Position numbers and translations under genes: made by a program | Shown here: in pieces, positions 1 through 12,502 of the stretch | Layout of the letters: each line of letters opens with the position of its first letter | Numbering within the stretch: the first letter of the stretch is position 1 | Assembly: GCA_023614405.1 (NCBI GenBank) | Contig: CM042687.1 | Location: 262,613,480-262,677,479, forward strand | Reading direction: 5' to 3' | DNA from: Avena insularis | Taxonomy: Eukaryota > Streptophyta > Magnoliopsida > Poales > Poaceae | Length of the DNA: 64,000 nucleotides | The notes under the pieces: generated by a model | Told to the model about the DNA's origin: nothing | The model's input: only the letters and a program-made list of their open reading frames with translations | The model's database searches: none

Positions 1-1545
1 ACAGAACCCTAGCGCGGCCGATGGGGGTCGTGGGAGGCTCACCGGGGCTCAGGCGATGGCGGTGACGGGGGCGAACGACGAAGTCGACAACAATGATTCT
101 CCTGGTACCGGCAGCTTCTCCTAGGGCGGCTCCAATCGACGGCGCCTCTCCTCCTCTACAGCAGCGAACTCCGGTGAAATTCTGGCCACCAGGTGCTCGC
201 CTTGATCCGGGAGTGAGTATGGGTATCAGTGAGAGGTGGGGAGTGAACTGGTGTGAAGAAAACGTGCGGGGGAGGTCTCCTTTTATAGTGGCTGAAGGGG
301 ACCGAAGGGTGCGGGCTGAGCTCGTCGGGGTCGGCTGCACAGCGAGCTAACCGCATGGGCGACGATAGGGGGCGGTGTTGTGCTCCCTGGTGAAGCTCAA
401 CGGCGTGGTGGCGAGGCGTGGGGCGGTGCGAATCGGTCGGAACATCGCGGCGCTCTGGTCAGATCTGACGGCAATTTTAATGGCGCACATGCGCTCCTGG
501 TCGCGCGGCAGCGAACGGGCATGTCTACGGGGTTGCTGGGGTGCTGGAGATCACGCACGCAAGCGGCGAGGGCGGCGTGCGGTCTGTGGGCGTGTGTCGC
601 GGTTGGCGCACTGGCGTGCTCTCGGCTCGCTCGCAGAGAGGCTTGGCATGCTCGGGCAGTGTGGTCCAGGGGCTGGCAATGCTCGAGGCTTGGACAGGGG
701 GTGGCGGTGGACGGTGGTCAGTGCTCCAGACATGCTTGCTAGGCTTGGTGCTTGGTATGGCTAGCTAGCCATGGTCGGTTGGCAAGGGTGCGTTCGGGTT
801 GGCATGGCATGGTGCAATGGGTAGGGGCTAGGGGTGGTCAAGGCACTGGTTGGCACTGGGGGAGACAAGTGTGATCAATTGTGAACAATGCTTAGCCAAA
901 TTACTAATCAAAACAGTGATGTTTGACCAGCTTGATTTTCTGTCTCCAAGTGTTTGATGAAATGGCCGCAAGAAACTCACATTTGAATTTTGGGTTCAAA
1001 CTTGGTGGGTTGGCTAGGCACATACTAGGGAGTATCTGGTTAGTTGGATTGGTCAAGGGGCACTGGTTTGGTTGGGTTTTGAAAATGTGTGATCTTCACA
1101 TATGTTAAAGATTAAATTTTGAATTGTCATTTGAATCAAGTTGCCAGATGTTTTTGCAAGTTTGAAAGGTGGGATTTGCTTCACTTTTGCTTGGTATTGC
1201 AAGGGGTGAAAAGAATTGGAGAAGTTTTTGTTTGAAATCTTGGACTAGAAACACTGAAAGTGACCTAGTGAGCAAGATTGGCAAAAATGACCATTTGCTT
1301 TATTTGATTTGTTTTTTATTTTCTCTTTATTTGTTTCTGCTTGGAAATGTTTTATATGATGTTATTTTCATCTTTAAACTATTTCTTGCTATTTAGGTTA
1401 ATCACACAAGTCCATTCATGCATTCATCAAATCATCACATACACACATGCATTCATTTTGTTTTTATTTAATCAAAGTTTTTGTTAACACTAATTTTAGT
1501 GATTAGAGTTTGATGATCATTGTTTCATATTTTTGGGATGTTACA
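1..1545 (-). repeat. 3' LTR of the Tekay element (partial, cut by window edge)
   Basis: About 1545 bases match 26101-27636 almost base for base, including the terminal segment ending GATGTTACA on the plus strand. This is the U3-proximal part of the 3' LTR; the remaining roughly 2.4 kb lies left of the window. Open frames at 93-768 sit in the GC-rich part of the LTR, are repeated in the other LTR copy and are not genes. Positions 769-1500 hold nothing but LTR sequence. Confidence 0.92.
279..288 (-). promoter_or_regulatory. TATA box of Tekay 3' LTR
   Basis: On the minus strand the sequence reads CTATAAAAGG, a good plant TATA box. It is conserved in the second LTR copy at 26371-26380. It fits the LTR promoter, with transcription reading towards lower coordinates. 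Confidence 0.6.
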
Positions 1546-1560
1546 AACCTTCCCTCCTTA
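1546..1560 (-). other. Polypurine tract of the Tekay element
   Basis: The minus strand is purine-rich here (TAAGGAGGGAAGGTT) and lies immediately before the first base of the 3' LTR. That is where plus-strand DNA synthesis is primed in LTR retrotransposons. Confidence 0.8.
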
Positions 1561-1605
1561 AACAAAATCTTGTCCCGAGATTTTAAAAAGAAGAAAAAAG
1601 ATTAC

Positions 1606-3068
1606 CTAGGATTTAAAGAGATCGGGAAACTCCGTCTTGATGTGATCTTCTCGCTCCTAGGTAGCTTCTTCTTCAGTGTAGTTGCTCCACCGAATCTTGA
1701 GAAACTTGATGCTTTGGGTGCTGGTGGTTTTGAAAGCTTCTTCCAAAATACGGATGGGTACTTCAGGATACGTCAGGTCATCGTTGATCTCTATGGTCTG
1801 GTGATCAATGTTCTTGAACACTTCGGTCTTCTCTGGGACTTCAAGTCATTTGCAAAGTAACGATATATGGAACACATTGTGTACTGCTGACATTTATTCT
1901 AGTAGTTCCAATTGATATGATACTTCTCCACGACGATTCAGAATCTTGAAGGGTCCGATATATCTGGGGGCTAACTTTTCTTTGAGCTGGAAACGCTGCA
2001 TTCCCTTCAAAGGCGATACTTTGAGATACACAAAATCTCTGATATTGAAAGAGAGGTCTCGACATCTCTTGTCGGTGTAACTCTTCTGTCTTGACTGGGC
2101 GGTCATGAGGTGCTCACGAATCTTGTGAACTTTCTCTTTTGCTTCTCGTAGGATGTTGGGTCTGAAAATCTGACTCTCTCCTACTTCCGACCAATTCAAA
2201 GGGGGTGCGACACTTCCTTCCATACATGAATTCAAATGGGGTCATTTGTAGACTAGCTTGATAACTGTTGTTATATGAAAATTCCGCAAAAGGCAGACAG
2301 TCTTCCCATTTAGATCCATACTCTAGCACACATGCTCGCAACATATCTTCGAGTATTTGATTTACTCGCTCCGTTTGTCCATCGGTCTGAGGGTGATACG
2401 TTGTGCTGAAATCCAGTCGGGTTCCTAAACCTTCTTGGACTTTCTTCCAGAATCTCAAGGTAAACTAAGTTCCTCGATCAGTGCAAACTGACGATTCTAG
2501 CGATGTACAACTCTACTAGCTTCGAACTCTGGTATGTGGTCTTGACCGGTAGGAAATGGGCTACTTTGGACGATCTGTCCACTATGACCCAGATAGAGTC
2601 ATTTCCCCTACTAGAAGTAGGCAATCCGGTGATAAAGTCCATTCCAACAGAATCCCATTTCCATTCCGGAATCTGTAATGGTTGCAATAGTCCTGCAGGT
2701 CTTTGATGTCCCGCCTTGACTCTCTGGCAAATATCACACTTGGCGATATAGCTTCCGATTTCTCTGTTCATCTTATGCCACCAAAATTTCTCCTTCAAAT
2801 CTTGTTACATCTTCGTCCCTCCGGGGTGGATAGAATAAAGAGTATCATGGGCCTCTTTCAAAATAACTTCTTTCAACTCCGAATATACTAGTACACAGAG
2901 GCGTCCTTTGTACCACAGAACTCCTTCTTTGTCTTCGGTGAATCCGGGTACTTTGCCTGTACCTATATGACGTTTGATTCCATCGATACTAGTATTTCCT
3001 TTCTGCGCCTCCTTGATCTGACAGATCAAAGTGGGTTGAAGTTCTATGCTAGCCAAAAAATCCTTCAC
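1606..3068 (-). pseudogene. Tekay pol: integrase with GPY/F motif and chromodomain
   Basis: The zinc-binding region lies near 2830-2730 (HPGG, FWWHKM, then CDIC). The catalytic core begins at VGMDFITGLP near 2660 and ends at the glutamate in GQTERVNQ near 2380. A YIGPFKIL (GPF) motif lies near 1950. A C-terminal chromodomain with IRILEEAF, KIRWSNYTEEEAT and a final FPDLF runs to the stop at 1606. Chromodomain-bearing integrases define chromoviruses, and the domain can direct insertion to particular chromatin. The frame is broken several times (around 2800, 2470 and 2240, and by a stop within the chromodomain), so no full protein can be made. The plus-strand frame at 1510-1860 is an antisense shadow. 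Confidence 0.88.
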
Positions 3069-3090
3069 TCACTAATTCCATTCGGAAATC

Positions 3091-4665
3091 TTACATCTCT
3101 TTGTGCAAACTTGGTTGCTCCTTCAAAATCATGGAGTTCAAGCGGCATGACAATCTGCTAAGGGCATCTGCTACCGCATTGGCTTTACCGGGGTGATAGT
3201 GAATGTCCAGATCATAGTCCTTGATTAGCTCAATCCATCTTCTCTTCCTCATATTCAGCTCCTTCTGAGTGAATATATACTTCAGGCTCTTGTGATCCGA
3301 ATAAATCTCACAACGGTTTTCCATGAGATAATGCCTCCATCTCTTCAGGGCTAGAACTACGGCTGCTAGTTCAAGGTCATGGGTTGGATAATCCTGTTCA
3401 TGCTGCTTCAGTTTTCGGGATAAATAAGATATAACTTTGCCTTCTTGCATTAGCACACATCCGAGACCGATCTTGGAGGCGTCACAATACACATCAAAGG
3501 GCTTCGTGATATTCGGCATGATCAAGATTGGGGCTGAAATCAATCTCCTCTTGAGTTCCTGAAAACTTGCTTCACATTTGTTCGTCCATTCAAACTTCTT
3601 GTCCTTCTTCAGCAATTGGGTCATGGGTCTTGCAATACTCGAGAATCCTTCTACAAACTTGCGATAGTATCCCGCTAATCCGAGAAATGCATGAACTTGG
3701 GTTTGAGTGGTTGGGGCTTGCCAATCTTCAACATCCTTCACCTTCACAGGGTCAACGGCAATTCCTCCGGCTGATACAATATGTCTGAGAAATCCTACCT
3801 CCTGTAACCAGAATTCACATTTGCTAAACTTGGCATACATCTGATGCTCTCTAAGGGTTCCAAGAATGGTCCTTAGGTGTAGCTCATGTTCTTCTTATGA
3901 TTTGGAATAAATTAGAATGTCATCGATGAAAACAACGACAAACTTATCCAGGAAGTCCATAAAAATCTTATTCATGAGATTCATGAAATAAGTGGGGGCA
4001 TTGGTTAATCCAAAAGACATGATAGTAGACTCGTATAATCCATATCTGGTGGTAAAGGCAGTCTTTGGAATATCCTCTGCCCGAATCTTGAGTTGATGAT
4101 AGCCAGTTCTAAGATCAATCTTAGAAAACACTTTGGCACCAGTCAACTGGTCAAACATGTCTTATATCTTGGGCAACGGGTACTTGTTCTTGATGGTGAA
4201 ATCATTCAACTTCCGATAATCCGTACATAAACGGTTACCTCCATCTTTCTTGTCCACAAACAAAACAGGTGATGTCCATGGTGACGCACTTGGTTGAATC
4301 AATCCAATTTCCAGCATGGCATCCAGTTGCTTCTTCAGTTCCACTAGTTCAGACGGGTTCATACTATATGGTCTCTGGGATATGGGTCTGGTTCCAGGGA
4401 TTAGTTCAATGATAAATTCGATATCCCGATCTGGGGGCATACCGGGCAAAACATCTGGAAATACATCGGGGTATTCAAAGACTATCTGGACTTGGTCAAT
4501 GGTTGGCTGGGCTAGACTCCTGTTGCACTTGAACTGACGGGGCAAGGTTTCAGATACATGCTCGACTGATATTCTGGATGTACTGTTCATGGTTATGGCT
4601 TTCTTGGCACAGTCAATTAATCCTTTGTGTTTGGACATCCAATTCATTCCTAGTACTACTTCCAA
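3091..4665 (-). pseudogene. Tekay pol: reverse transcriptase and RNase H
   Basis: RT motifs are clear: the entry motif [15 protein letters not shown] near 4280, [10 protein letters not shown] near 4100, FGLTNAP near 4005 and the catalytic FIDDILIYS near 3920. A tether follows ([16 protein letters not shown] near 3680), then RNase H with [13 protein letters not shown] near 3490 and the DHKSLKYIF motif near 3280, ending at NAVADALSR near 3170. The whole stretch stays in one frame, interrupted only by nonsense codons near 4160 and 3896 and by the stop at 3091. The enzyme copies element RNA into DNA and degrades the RNA strand. Decay is by point mutation rather than large deletion. Confidence 0.9.
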
Positions 4666-4716
4666 ACCTTTAGTTCTAAGTACTATTAGATTAGCATAAA
4701 AATCTATGCCATGAAT

Positions 4717-4947
4717 TCAGATAGGGACGGCTTTGCAAATTTTCCTAGCTTTGGTGGTTGAACCAGGTATTTGAACAATCATAACATGCTTCAATTTGGT
4801 TGGTCGAATCTTACTAGTGCATGCAAATTCTTCAGAAACAAATGAGTGCGATGCTCCAGAATCAAACAACACTCTTGCAAGTACTGAGTTAAAATAAAGC
4901 ATACCCAGCACGACATCTAGTGCTTCCTGGGCTTCTTCAGCATGCAA
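4717..4947 (-). pseudogene. Tekay aspartic protease domain
   Basis: The active-site signature LFDSGASHSFVS lies near 4880-4850, typical of Ty3/Gypsy pepsin-like proteases that mature the gag-pol polyprotein. It is in frame with RT downstream but separated from it by a stop at 4717. Upstream, the frame is lost in the gag zinc knuckle. Confidence 0.85.
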
Positions 4948-5048
4948 GAGAAAGAGACGGCCGTTGCGGTTGAGCGAATTCCCTGGGGCAAACCTTCTTC
5001 CGGGCTGAACACGATGCTGCTACTGAGCTGGGGCATTTGCATTGGGGG

Positions 5049-5661
5049 CTACGGCAATCTTCTTGGGGCACTCATTGGAGTAGTGACCCTTGTTCCACAT
5101 TCATAACAAGTCACTTGCGACTTGTCCTTTGCTGCAACAGGCACATCATTGCTTCCAGTCCTCGGGGCAGTGTTGGTGTTGGTGGCAGCATTGTTGTTGT
5201 TGAACTTGGGTGGTGCACGGTTGAAATTGCTGGGGTTGCCAGGGTTGTTGTGGTTTCCTTCGGGCCTTGGGTTTTCACGGTTGGGATAGGTAGGACAGTT
5301 CATCGGGGGTCTGTTGGTTCTTGGGGCAAATCCTGGAGATGGGTTGTGGCGATACTTTGGTGTATGGTGGGTTCCTGGTTGATGCATCATGCGTCGCTTG
5401 CGGTTCTCATTAGCTTGGTTGATCTTTCCTTCCATCTTAATGGCAGAGTCAACTAAGGCTTCAATATCTGCAAAGGAGATATTGACTATCACCATCTCCA
5501 TCTCATCATGCAGACCATTCAGGAATCTCTCCTTCTTCTTGGCTTCATGGTCGATCTCATCTGGTGCATACCTAGCCAATGAAAATAATTTGTCACGGTA
5601 CTCCACTACTATCATCCTTCCTTGTTTCAGTTCCCTGAATTCATCTCTCATCCTCTTGATC
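5049..5661 (-). pseudogene. Tekay gag, C-terminal half with damaged zinc knuckle
   Basis: The sequence starts in the middle of the retrotransposon gag domain (RMRDEFRELKQGRM), because the gene was split at 5661 by a solo LTR. A proline/asparagine-rich linker follows, then a nucleocapsid knuckle starting CYECG near 5110. A single-base frameshift falls just after the first two cysteines, so the histidine and last cysteine of the CCHC knuckle appear only in the next frame. Gag coats and packages the element RNA. Its N-terminal half is at 13038-13477, and a 13-base remnant lies at 9240-9252. Confidence 0.87.
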
Positions 5662-8600
5662 TGTAACACCCTCGCCTGATAAGGCTGAGTTCATGTGTAT
5701 AGTGCCAATCCCTGGATCGGTTCACTGGCACACACAGTACAAAATGATACCAAATATAACTGTGCATCATAAATACAACGAATATGATCCAGAATTTACA
5801 TTATTTATTCAAGTACACAGCGGAAAACGAATACAAGATAGATCTCCATCCTTCAAATGTGCCACAGGCGAACAATTGTTGAGTGGAGTCTCGCGACCTA
5901 TGAACGATCACTCAGATACGATATAACCTGCAACATGAAACGTTGAAGCCATGAATGGTCAATACATTGAATGTATGGCAAGTAGGCTAAAGTGGTTAAC
6001 AACAGATCTATCAACTACATGCTTATTTGGCCAAGTGGAGTTCAGGCTCATTTGCATAAAGCAACAGTTTTATCCTAACATTTGTAACAAAGTAGTTTTC
6101 CAATACGATAAATAGGACACTCTGGTTCACTCCCAGGTGCTCCTACCCAATTATGTTCACCCAACAAGTTTTTAGTAATTAAGAAATAAGGATGAGTGAG
6201 AAATATCATAGCATCAGTATCAGGTCGCTCAAATTGTCCATAACCGGGGACACGGCTAAGCACTTAGTTTATACACCCTGCAGGGGTTTTTACACTTTAC
6301 CCATGTGACCTGGCCAACCTAGCTCGGACCACCACACTCATATTGTGTGATGATATGGAGAAGTCCAAGACGAGAAAATTCGGGAAGAGCTTCCCAAACC
6401 CATCCACGCATCGTACCAACCTACACTATTCTACATCTCTGGCTACGTAGGGTTCTGGTCACGACAACCTACTAAGTCCAGCCAGCCACCCACTCTTACT
6501 GGCACATGGTTGCACACGAAATCTACCAAATAAAGAAACCAATCATTTCTCTGTGTCCTGGGCGGCATTCCCCACCAATATCCACACTCGATGACCCAAT
6601 CAAAGCCATTCCGCCCAGGTGGTTCATTAAAATCATGTTGGTTTGTCATTTAGCAAAATATAATCCTTTCAAAACATATAACTTTTCATGGTATGATTCC
6701 CTTCCTCGTCTAAATAGCATAGCTAAGCAATCTACCAATACGATGGCTCATAAACAAGGATTGCTAGGGCATAATATGGGACATAGCATAGCATATACAC
6801 ATCAATTCCTACATATGCAATTCTACAAAAACATCTACAATGCATAGGAGAACAGTAGGACATTTATGACCAAGATAGCACCACTTGCCTTTGTTGTAGA
6901 TGTAGTCGATTAGATAATCCTCACAATCCTCATAGATATAACGGTTGCACTCGTCATAACCACAATACTTGTAATCATAGTAGTTGCAATCACACACATT
7001 GCACTCCTCGCAATCTATCGATCAAAAAATTGCATACAACATAAACAATAGCACATAGAGATCAAACAAATACAACAAATGCATGCATAACAATTTAACA
7101 AGTCATAATAGTTGTTATTTTAGTTCTCTAAACAATACTGAAGTATATGATGTATGAAAGATACCAATTAATGCAATGGAGTACTTGTTATTAATAATTA
7201 CTTGCCAATATAGGGGTTTTAATAGTTCTGTTGTAACGCCTGTTCTAACTGTCGAATTAAATTTGTTTCTTGGGTTCACTGGATAGAGGACGTTAATACG
7301 AACCAGTAGGCGTTGGATTCAACCTAATCGGAGTTATAGATCTTTTTGTATGATTTAAATAGTGTTTAATAGGTTTTAAATGATTCATATAGTTTTTGTT
7401 GCCCACAAATCAAACTAAAATTATATCTGTAATCTTCACGGAATTGTGATTCCAGGGACATATTATTTGTAATTTTCTGAGCAGTATTCGAATTACTATG
7501 ATTTTAATACTCTAAATAAGCCATTAATATATTTATTTAATTGCTGCGAAACCTTACAGTATTTGCCTGAACCATTTGCATATTGATGATCTACATGGAA
7601 CCAGCTTTCCATCGGTATATCATTTATATTTTTGTGACAAGCAATTAATTTACTATGAATTTAATGATTTATAAAGCCATTAAAACTAATTAAATTTCTA
7701 CGTGGTAAATAGTACACAAAAGCTGTATCCAACCAGATATTATTAATCTACATTATAGTAGCTTCAATTTGATATATTGTTCATATTTTTCGGAGTTACA
7801 GATAATTTCCTATGAATTTATTAACCTAAAAGACCATTAAAACTAATTAAGTTACTGCAGTAAATGCATAGTGTAAAGGTTGAATCTAATATCATATTAA
7901 TATTCTACACATTTTTTTGAATCCATTTATATATTATTTGCTATTTTTGGATCTACGAATCTTTTTATATGATTTTTGCAAGTTTGCAAATTAAATTCAA
8001 TTTTTCCCTGGGAATATTCTATGCTGACTGGGACACGGGGCTGACCTAGCGTTGACACGTGGCGAGATCCGGTTGGCTCGTACCCCTTCGCGGAATCGAT
8101 CTAATCCTAGCGTTGATAAGAAATAGATCTGTGTTAGAGAGAAAAATCCATAGGTCAAATTGAAAAATTTACAACATGAAAGTTGTGGGGAATCATTAGT
8201 CCTACCTTCTCACCAAAGGAATTTGGATTTGAAGAAACGAGCGCGAGTACATCTTGGATTTACACCATCATATCTGAAATATTGGGTGCGAAATTCTCCG
8301 GCTGTGGTGGATGAAAAGAGGTGAGGTTTGTCGGGATTGAAAGATTTCGACGAGATCTACAACTTTCGTTTTTTGGCCGAAGGCAAACGACGAAGTCTAG
8401 ATGGGTGAATAAACGAAATAAGATTCGGGCATGTGTAGATTCGGGATTTCGAGAAGGGAAACTCATACAGCTGTGGCTCCACGAGTTTATATGGAGATTT
8501 ATGATGGTGTAGAGATATGTCTTAGAGTAGGGAATAAGTAGAAACAAACGGAAATCGATTCGAAGTTGTAGATAAAAAGATATAGGAGTTTGAATAGAGA

Positions 8601-9239
8601 TAGGTTTAGAAAACGTGTTTTCGCACGATTTTTAAAGCAACTGGGATCATAAGTTGCCAGTGCCTGGGTGCTCCGGTCGGCTGGCTAGATGGGCCACCGG
8701 CTGGTTGGCCGGCCCAGTTAATTTTTTTTTCTTTTTTTCTTTCTCTTTTATTTATTTATTTGTTTCCCTCGTATCTTTTGCGTACGAACTCCAAATGATA
8801 TGATTCTTGTTTCTAAAATTTTCTAAAATCGAATAGATCATTATAGGATCAAATTTGTAATATTTTTATTAGTTTGGAAGTAGTGGATTTATAAATCCTT
8901 GTATATTTCATTTTATTTATATCTTTATGTGTTTGTATTTATTTCATAACTTTTTCATAATAGCTCCAAATGAGCTCAATTTTGTTCCTAAAATTTTGTA
9001 ATATTAATTGAATTTTTTTAGGCTATAATTATCAATAATCGATGCCATAGCAACAATGGGTTTTTATAAATCCAATTTAATTCCCTTTAGGAACAAAGTG
9101 GCACCTACTATTTAGGGTTTTAGTACTTTATTTATGTTTAGGGTTTTTTCTTGCTGCAAATATGCAATGCAATGCTCATGAATATCATGCAAATGCAAAA
9201 AAAATCTAGTCCCAGTTTCCAAAATCTTGGGATGTGACA
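5662..9239 (-). mobile_element. Solo LTR of a large Gypsy (Tekay-related) family
   Basis: The unit starts TGTAACACCC and ends GGGATGTGACA on the plus strand. It is flanked by the perfect 5 bp duplication TGATC (5657-5661 and 9240-9244), so it is a complete insertion. It has no second LTR, PBS, polypurine tract or pol motif, which fits a solo LTR left by LTR-LTR recombination. It carries the 60 bp LTR block described at 6229-6290 in minus orientation, so the element probably read on the minus strand. The small frames inside (for example 6506-6847 and 8260-8547) show no recognisable domains. A plus-strand AT-rich part spans about 7000-8000. Confidence 0.82.
6229..6290 (-). other. Conserved LTR block (copy in solo LTR)
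   Basis: The minus strand carries a CCCTGCAGG-like part followed by GTGTCCCCGGTTATGGAC (6236-6253). It differs by one base from the 18 bp core found in the long-LTR element. It lies about 570 bases from the 3' end of this LTR in element sense. Confidence 0.7.
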
Positions 9240-9252
9240 TGATCAAACCTGG

Positions 9253-9788
9253 TGTCGTGGTATTTGCGACACGTACTCCATAGGGGTATCCCAACGGCGA
9301 GTTTAGAGACGTGGGGGGAAGACGGAGAACGTCCGGATCGGCTTGACACAGTTTACCCAGGTTCAGATCTTACGACAGTGGCGAGATCCTACTCCTGCTA
9401 TAAAACACTATAATGGCAATACACCGAGTTACAGGATTGGGGGTTCGCTGTGTGTGAGTAGTGCTATGCACTTGGTGTTCTCTACCCTAAAGGCTCCCGT
9501 AGGCCGGCTTATAAGGGCGCCAAGACCTAGGGTTACATGGAGAGTCCCAGCCAGATACGGTTACAGAGTCCTAGACTAACACTAACTAGTCTTCGTGTCC
9601 TCCAAGGCGCCGGCTTCCATCTAAGGCGGTGGCACGTCGCCTTCATTCATCCTTGCTGGACTTCCGTCTTGTCTATCAGTAACTGGGCCGCCTGGTTATG
9701 CCATAGGTCTAACCACCAACTATGGGCCACCCGGGCTTGCCGGTATGAGACTATGTTGTAGGTATACCCATTTGGTATATCCACAACA
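9253..9788 (-). repeat. 3' LTR of the non-autonomous element
   Basis: It matches 12503-13037 with only scattered substitutions. In element sense it starts TGTTGTGGATATACC and ends CCACGACA. A minus-strand CTTATAAG near 9510 is a TATA candidate. The open frames at 9343-9761 are repeated in the other LTR and are not genes. Confidence 0.88.
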
Positions 9789-9801
9789 GTAGCCCCCAGA
9801 G
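9789..9801 (-). other. Polypurine tract of the non-autonomous element
   Basis: The minus strand reads ACTCTGGGGGCTAC directly before the 3' LTR. The GGGGGCTAC core recurs many times further inside the element. Confidence 0.65.
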
Positions 9802-10229
9802 TTCTTCAAGATCCCCGCGTTCTTCTGTCTAGCTTTGAGCGTAAGTATCATGTCGTCTTTAATTTGTAGGCGTGCTTCGCGAAGAATCTTGGAGAGCTCC
9901 CATATCATATTCTCATCCGACTAAGCCTAGCCAGAGAGTTGCTTGTATGCTTCTGCGAACGAATCCAAGGCGGAGAGTTCTCTAACGAATCGTTAGTGAT
10001 TCTTCCAAGCTGTAGGAACGTCTTCAATATCATCATCCATGCAGGACGATAGGTAAGCCGGAAAAAATCACGGCTACCGGGCCACGATCGTAAAGGCTGC
10101 CAAACTGCCGACTTAGAGCCAGCAAAGTTACATACATAAGAGCTTGTCAAATTAAGGTCTTAGAGCCTCTCATATCACGGACGTTTAGGCCATCGAGCCG
10201 TGTAACCTAGTGAAACTTACGTGAAGGCA

Positions 10230-10790
10230 AAGTTGATGTCGAGCCCCCGGGTTTCGCTAGCCGGATTTTTCACCGTCTTGAAAGTTTTGTTGACATAGCC
10301 ATATGTAGCCCCCAAGCATTGAGTTGGCTTCATCGAAGACGGCTTGATGCTCAAAAGAACATGCATAATTGTACGTCAAAAGACCCCGAGCACCAAGTCG
10401 GAGTTTCAAAAGAAAATCGTCTTGGTGCTCTCAGAGTAGCTTTAGAAAAAATCGGAACAGTGTAGCCCCCGAGCGCCAAGGCGGAAATTATTTTGGCTTG
10501 GTGCTCCAAAGAGAACTTCACAAAAATTCAGCATCGGTGTAGCCCCCGAGCGTCAAGGTGGAATTCACTTGAATTTTCCGCTTGATGCTCAAAGAGAACT
10601 TCACCGTGTCTTGGAGATCAACGTACTGTAGCCCTCGAGGTTTGTTCCAGCTTGGACGCAAGGCGGGACAAAGCTCTTAAATTTAGAGATGTCAGGCCCC
10701 CAAGCGTCGAGTCGACTTTCTCAAAGGCAGCTCAAGTCTTGGTCAACAACTGCAATTGCAGCCCCCGAGGTGTCAAGCCTAGTGAAAATC
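10230..10790 (-). repeat. Degenerate tandem repeat with GTAGCCCCC core
   Basis: About eight units spaced 65-90 bases apart carry GTAGCCCCCRAG or close variants (near 10238, 10301, 10372, 10459, 10537, 10626, 10690 and 10757). Between cores are related phrases about CGCCAAGGCGG and TTGGTGCTC. On the element strand the core equals its polypurine tract. Tat-lineage 3' untranslated regions are known to be hypervariable and rich in tandem repeats. Confidence 0.75.
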
Positions 10791-10799
10791 CGGCTCAAA

Positions 10800-12483
10800 A
10801 CACCTTAATTCCGAAGAACGCGGCAATATCCAAGTGTCATGTACCTGAAACATAAACATGAAAATACAGTATTAAATTGTTCCTTTAATCGTGTCCAACA
10901 AACAGATGTAAGGCGGAACAAACATGCCTTTAAACAAATGCATTAAAGCTGAAACAATGCAGCAATTGAACACATAAAACTGTTTAGGAGGAAAAAAACT
11001 CAACTAATTTGAACAGTTTATGTAAAATTTTATTTAAAAAAGTGTTGGCTTATCCATTATTCTGGTTTTTATGCTTGACCTTTCGTGAGATGGAAGACTC
11101 GCAGCACAGAACCATGTCCTTAGATGATGATGCCTAATGGCACCGTCCAGAACCCAAGGCCAACACTCCGGCTTTGAGTGCCTAAAAGTCACTACTCCAG
11201 AATCCACATAAAAACAACAAAAAAATGTGTGCCAGAAAACTTAAGCTAACGCCCGAAGACGGGTTTTTTGCATAGTACTGGGGCCTTAAAACGGCAAGCC
11301 AGTGAAAGGTTTATACTCACGAGCGTAAGGCAAATCGTGAAAAAAGTATGACCAAAACGAAAGCAGTAAAAGACTCAGGATATGAATGAACCAATCTAAA
11401 TCTCATGATCATAAATAATTAAAATAATAAATAAATAGAGACTTAGCTGTTTGAGCGGAGTCGGTGTCGTTCGCGGCGAAGATGAATCCATCTGCAGCAA
11501 AGTCAAGAGGGCGAAGTAGTCCATAACGATAACGAAACCGGACGCAGCAAAGATGAAGATGTAGCAAGCCGTGAATTCCGCACGTCGAAACTCGGACCAG
11601 CCACGTTAAAAACCAAAGCGTAGCTGGCCGCGGAAAAATTCCGATACGTAGCCGCAACTCCACACGTATGCTTCTCCGACCAACAAGTATAACATGAATC
11701 AGTCAATTTTGTTCCTAGCGTGGAGCAACACGATCAGATCAAAAGTTGCTTTTTTCCTCACGTGAAGGCTCCACAAGGCTTGACATACACGATTCACGTT
11801 TGATCGATGCATCAAATTTGACCTGACAAATCCCGTCGTCTTTGTTGCTTGGCGAGTTGCTCTGTCTTGCATGCATGTCGGACTGATTCAAAAATCGTTG
11901 CCAGCTGGTAGCCGAGTAGAAAAAGGCTTCACGAGGAAGGACTCGTAGTTAATTTGCGTCTCCGGTACTCACGTGGAGCGCTGCCTAATCTAGTCGTTGA
12001 ACTACATCCAGGGCGATCGATCCTGTAGATCGGACCTGCTACTCCTGGAGGCGGTTTTGACGTTTCACCCGTGTTTGCATGCCAAAGACGGCGAAAAGAC
12101 GAGTTGCCATAGGCGGCGTCAAGGACAGCGACTAGAAAACTAAGACTTCAAATCCAGCGTCGACTCCACTGGCATGATGAGCCAGCAGTCACTGAAATAG
12201 CCATGGCAAAGATCGATCTGTCCACGGCAAAGCCTGCTGGTTATAAGATCGATCTCGTCGGTGATGTGAAGCCGGATGCGTCGAGGCTGATGAGCCAATC
12301 ATACGCAATCTAGCAGATAAAATTGATGAGAGATCGCGCGACACCGCCGACTTGGCCACACGCTCGAGATCTTCATACTCTCAAGAGCGATGGCGAAGCC
12401 GGAGCATCGCCGAAGATACGATTTTTCCGTCTTTGAAGACAGCGAGGGGATCCCGTCCGGATCCATGTTGTAAGCGACTCTTG
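10800..12483 (-). other. Non-coding interior of the non-autonomous element
   Basis: No domain-bearing frame was found on either strand. The part at 11043-11230 is homologous to the Tat 3' region at 31085-31270. The rest up to the PBS is GC-richer leader-like sequence with no recognised feature. Confidence 0.6.
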
Positions 12484-12502
12484 CCCCACGGTGGACACCA
12501 AC
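12484..12502 (-). other. Primer-binding-site candidate
   Basis: The minus strand reads GTTGGTGTCCACCGTGGGG immediately after the 5' LTR end. The position is right for a PBS. It is not the tRNA-Met type seen in the Tekay and Copia elements, and the priming tRNA was not assigned. Confidence 0.5.

Noticed and set aside
1510..1860. Plus-strand frame of 116 codons after the Tekay 3' LTR
   Set aside because: It is antisense to the chromodomain.
6506..6847. 113-codon frame inside the solo LTR
   Set aside because: No domain, no plausible context, and it lies within an LTR.
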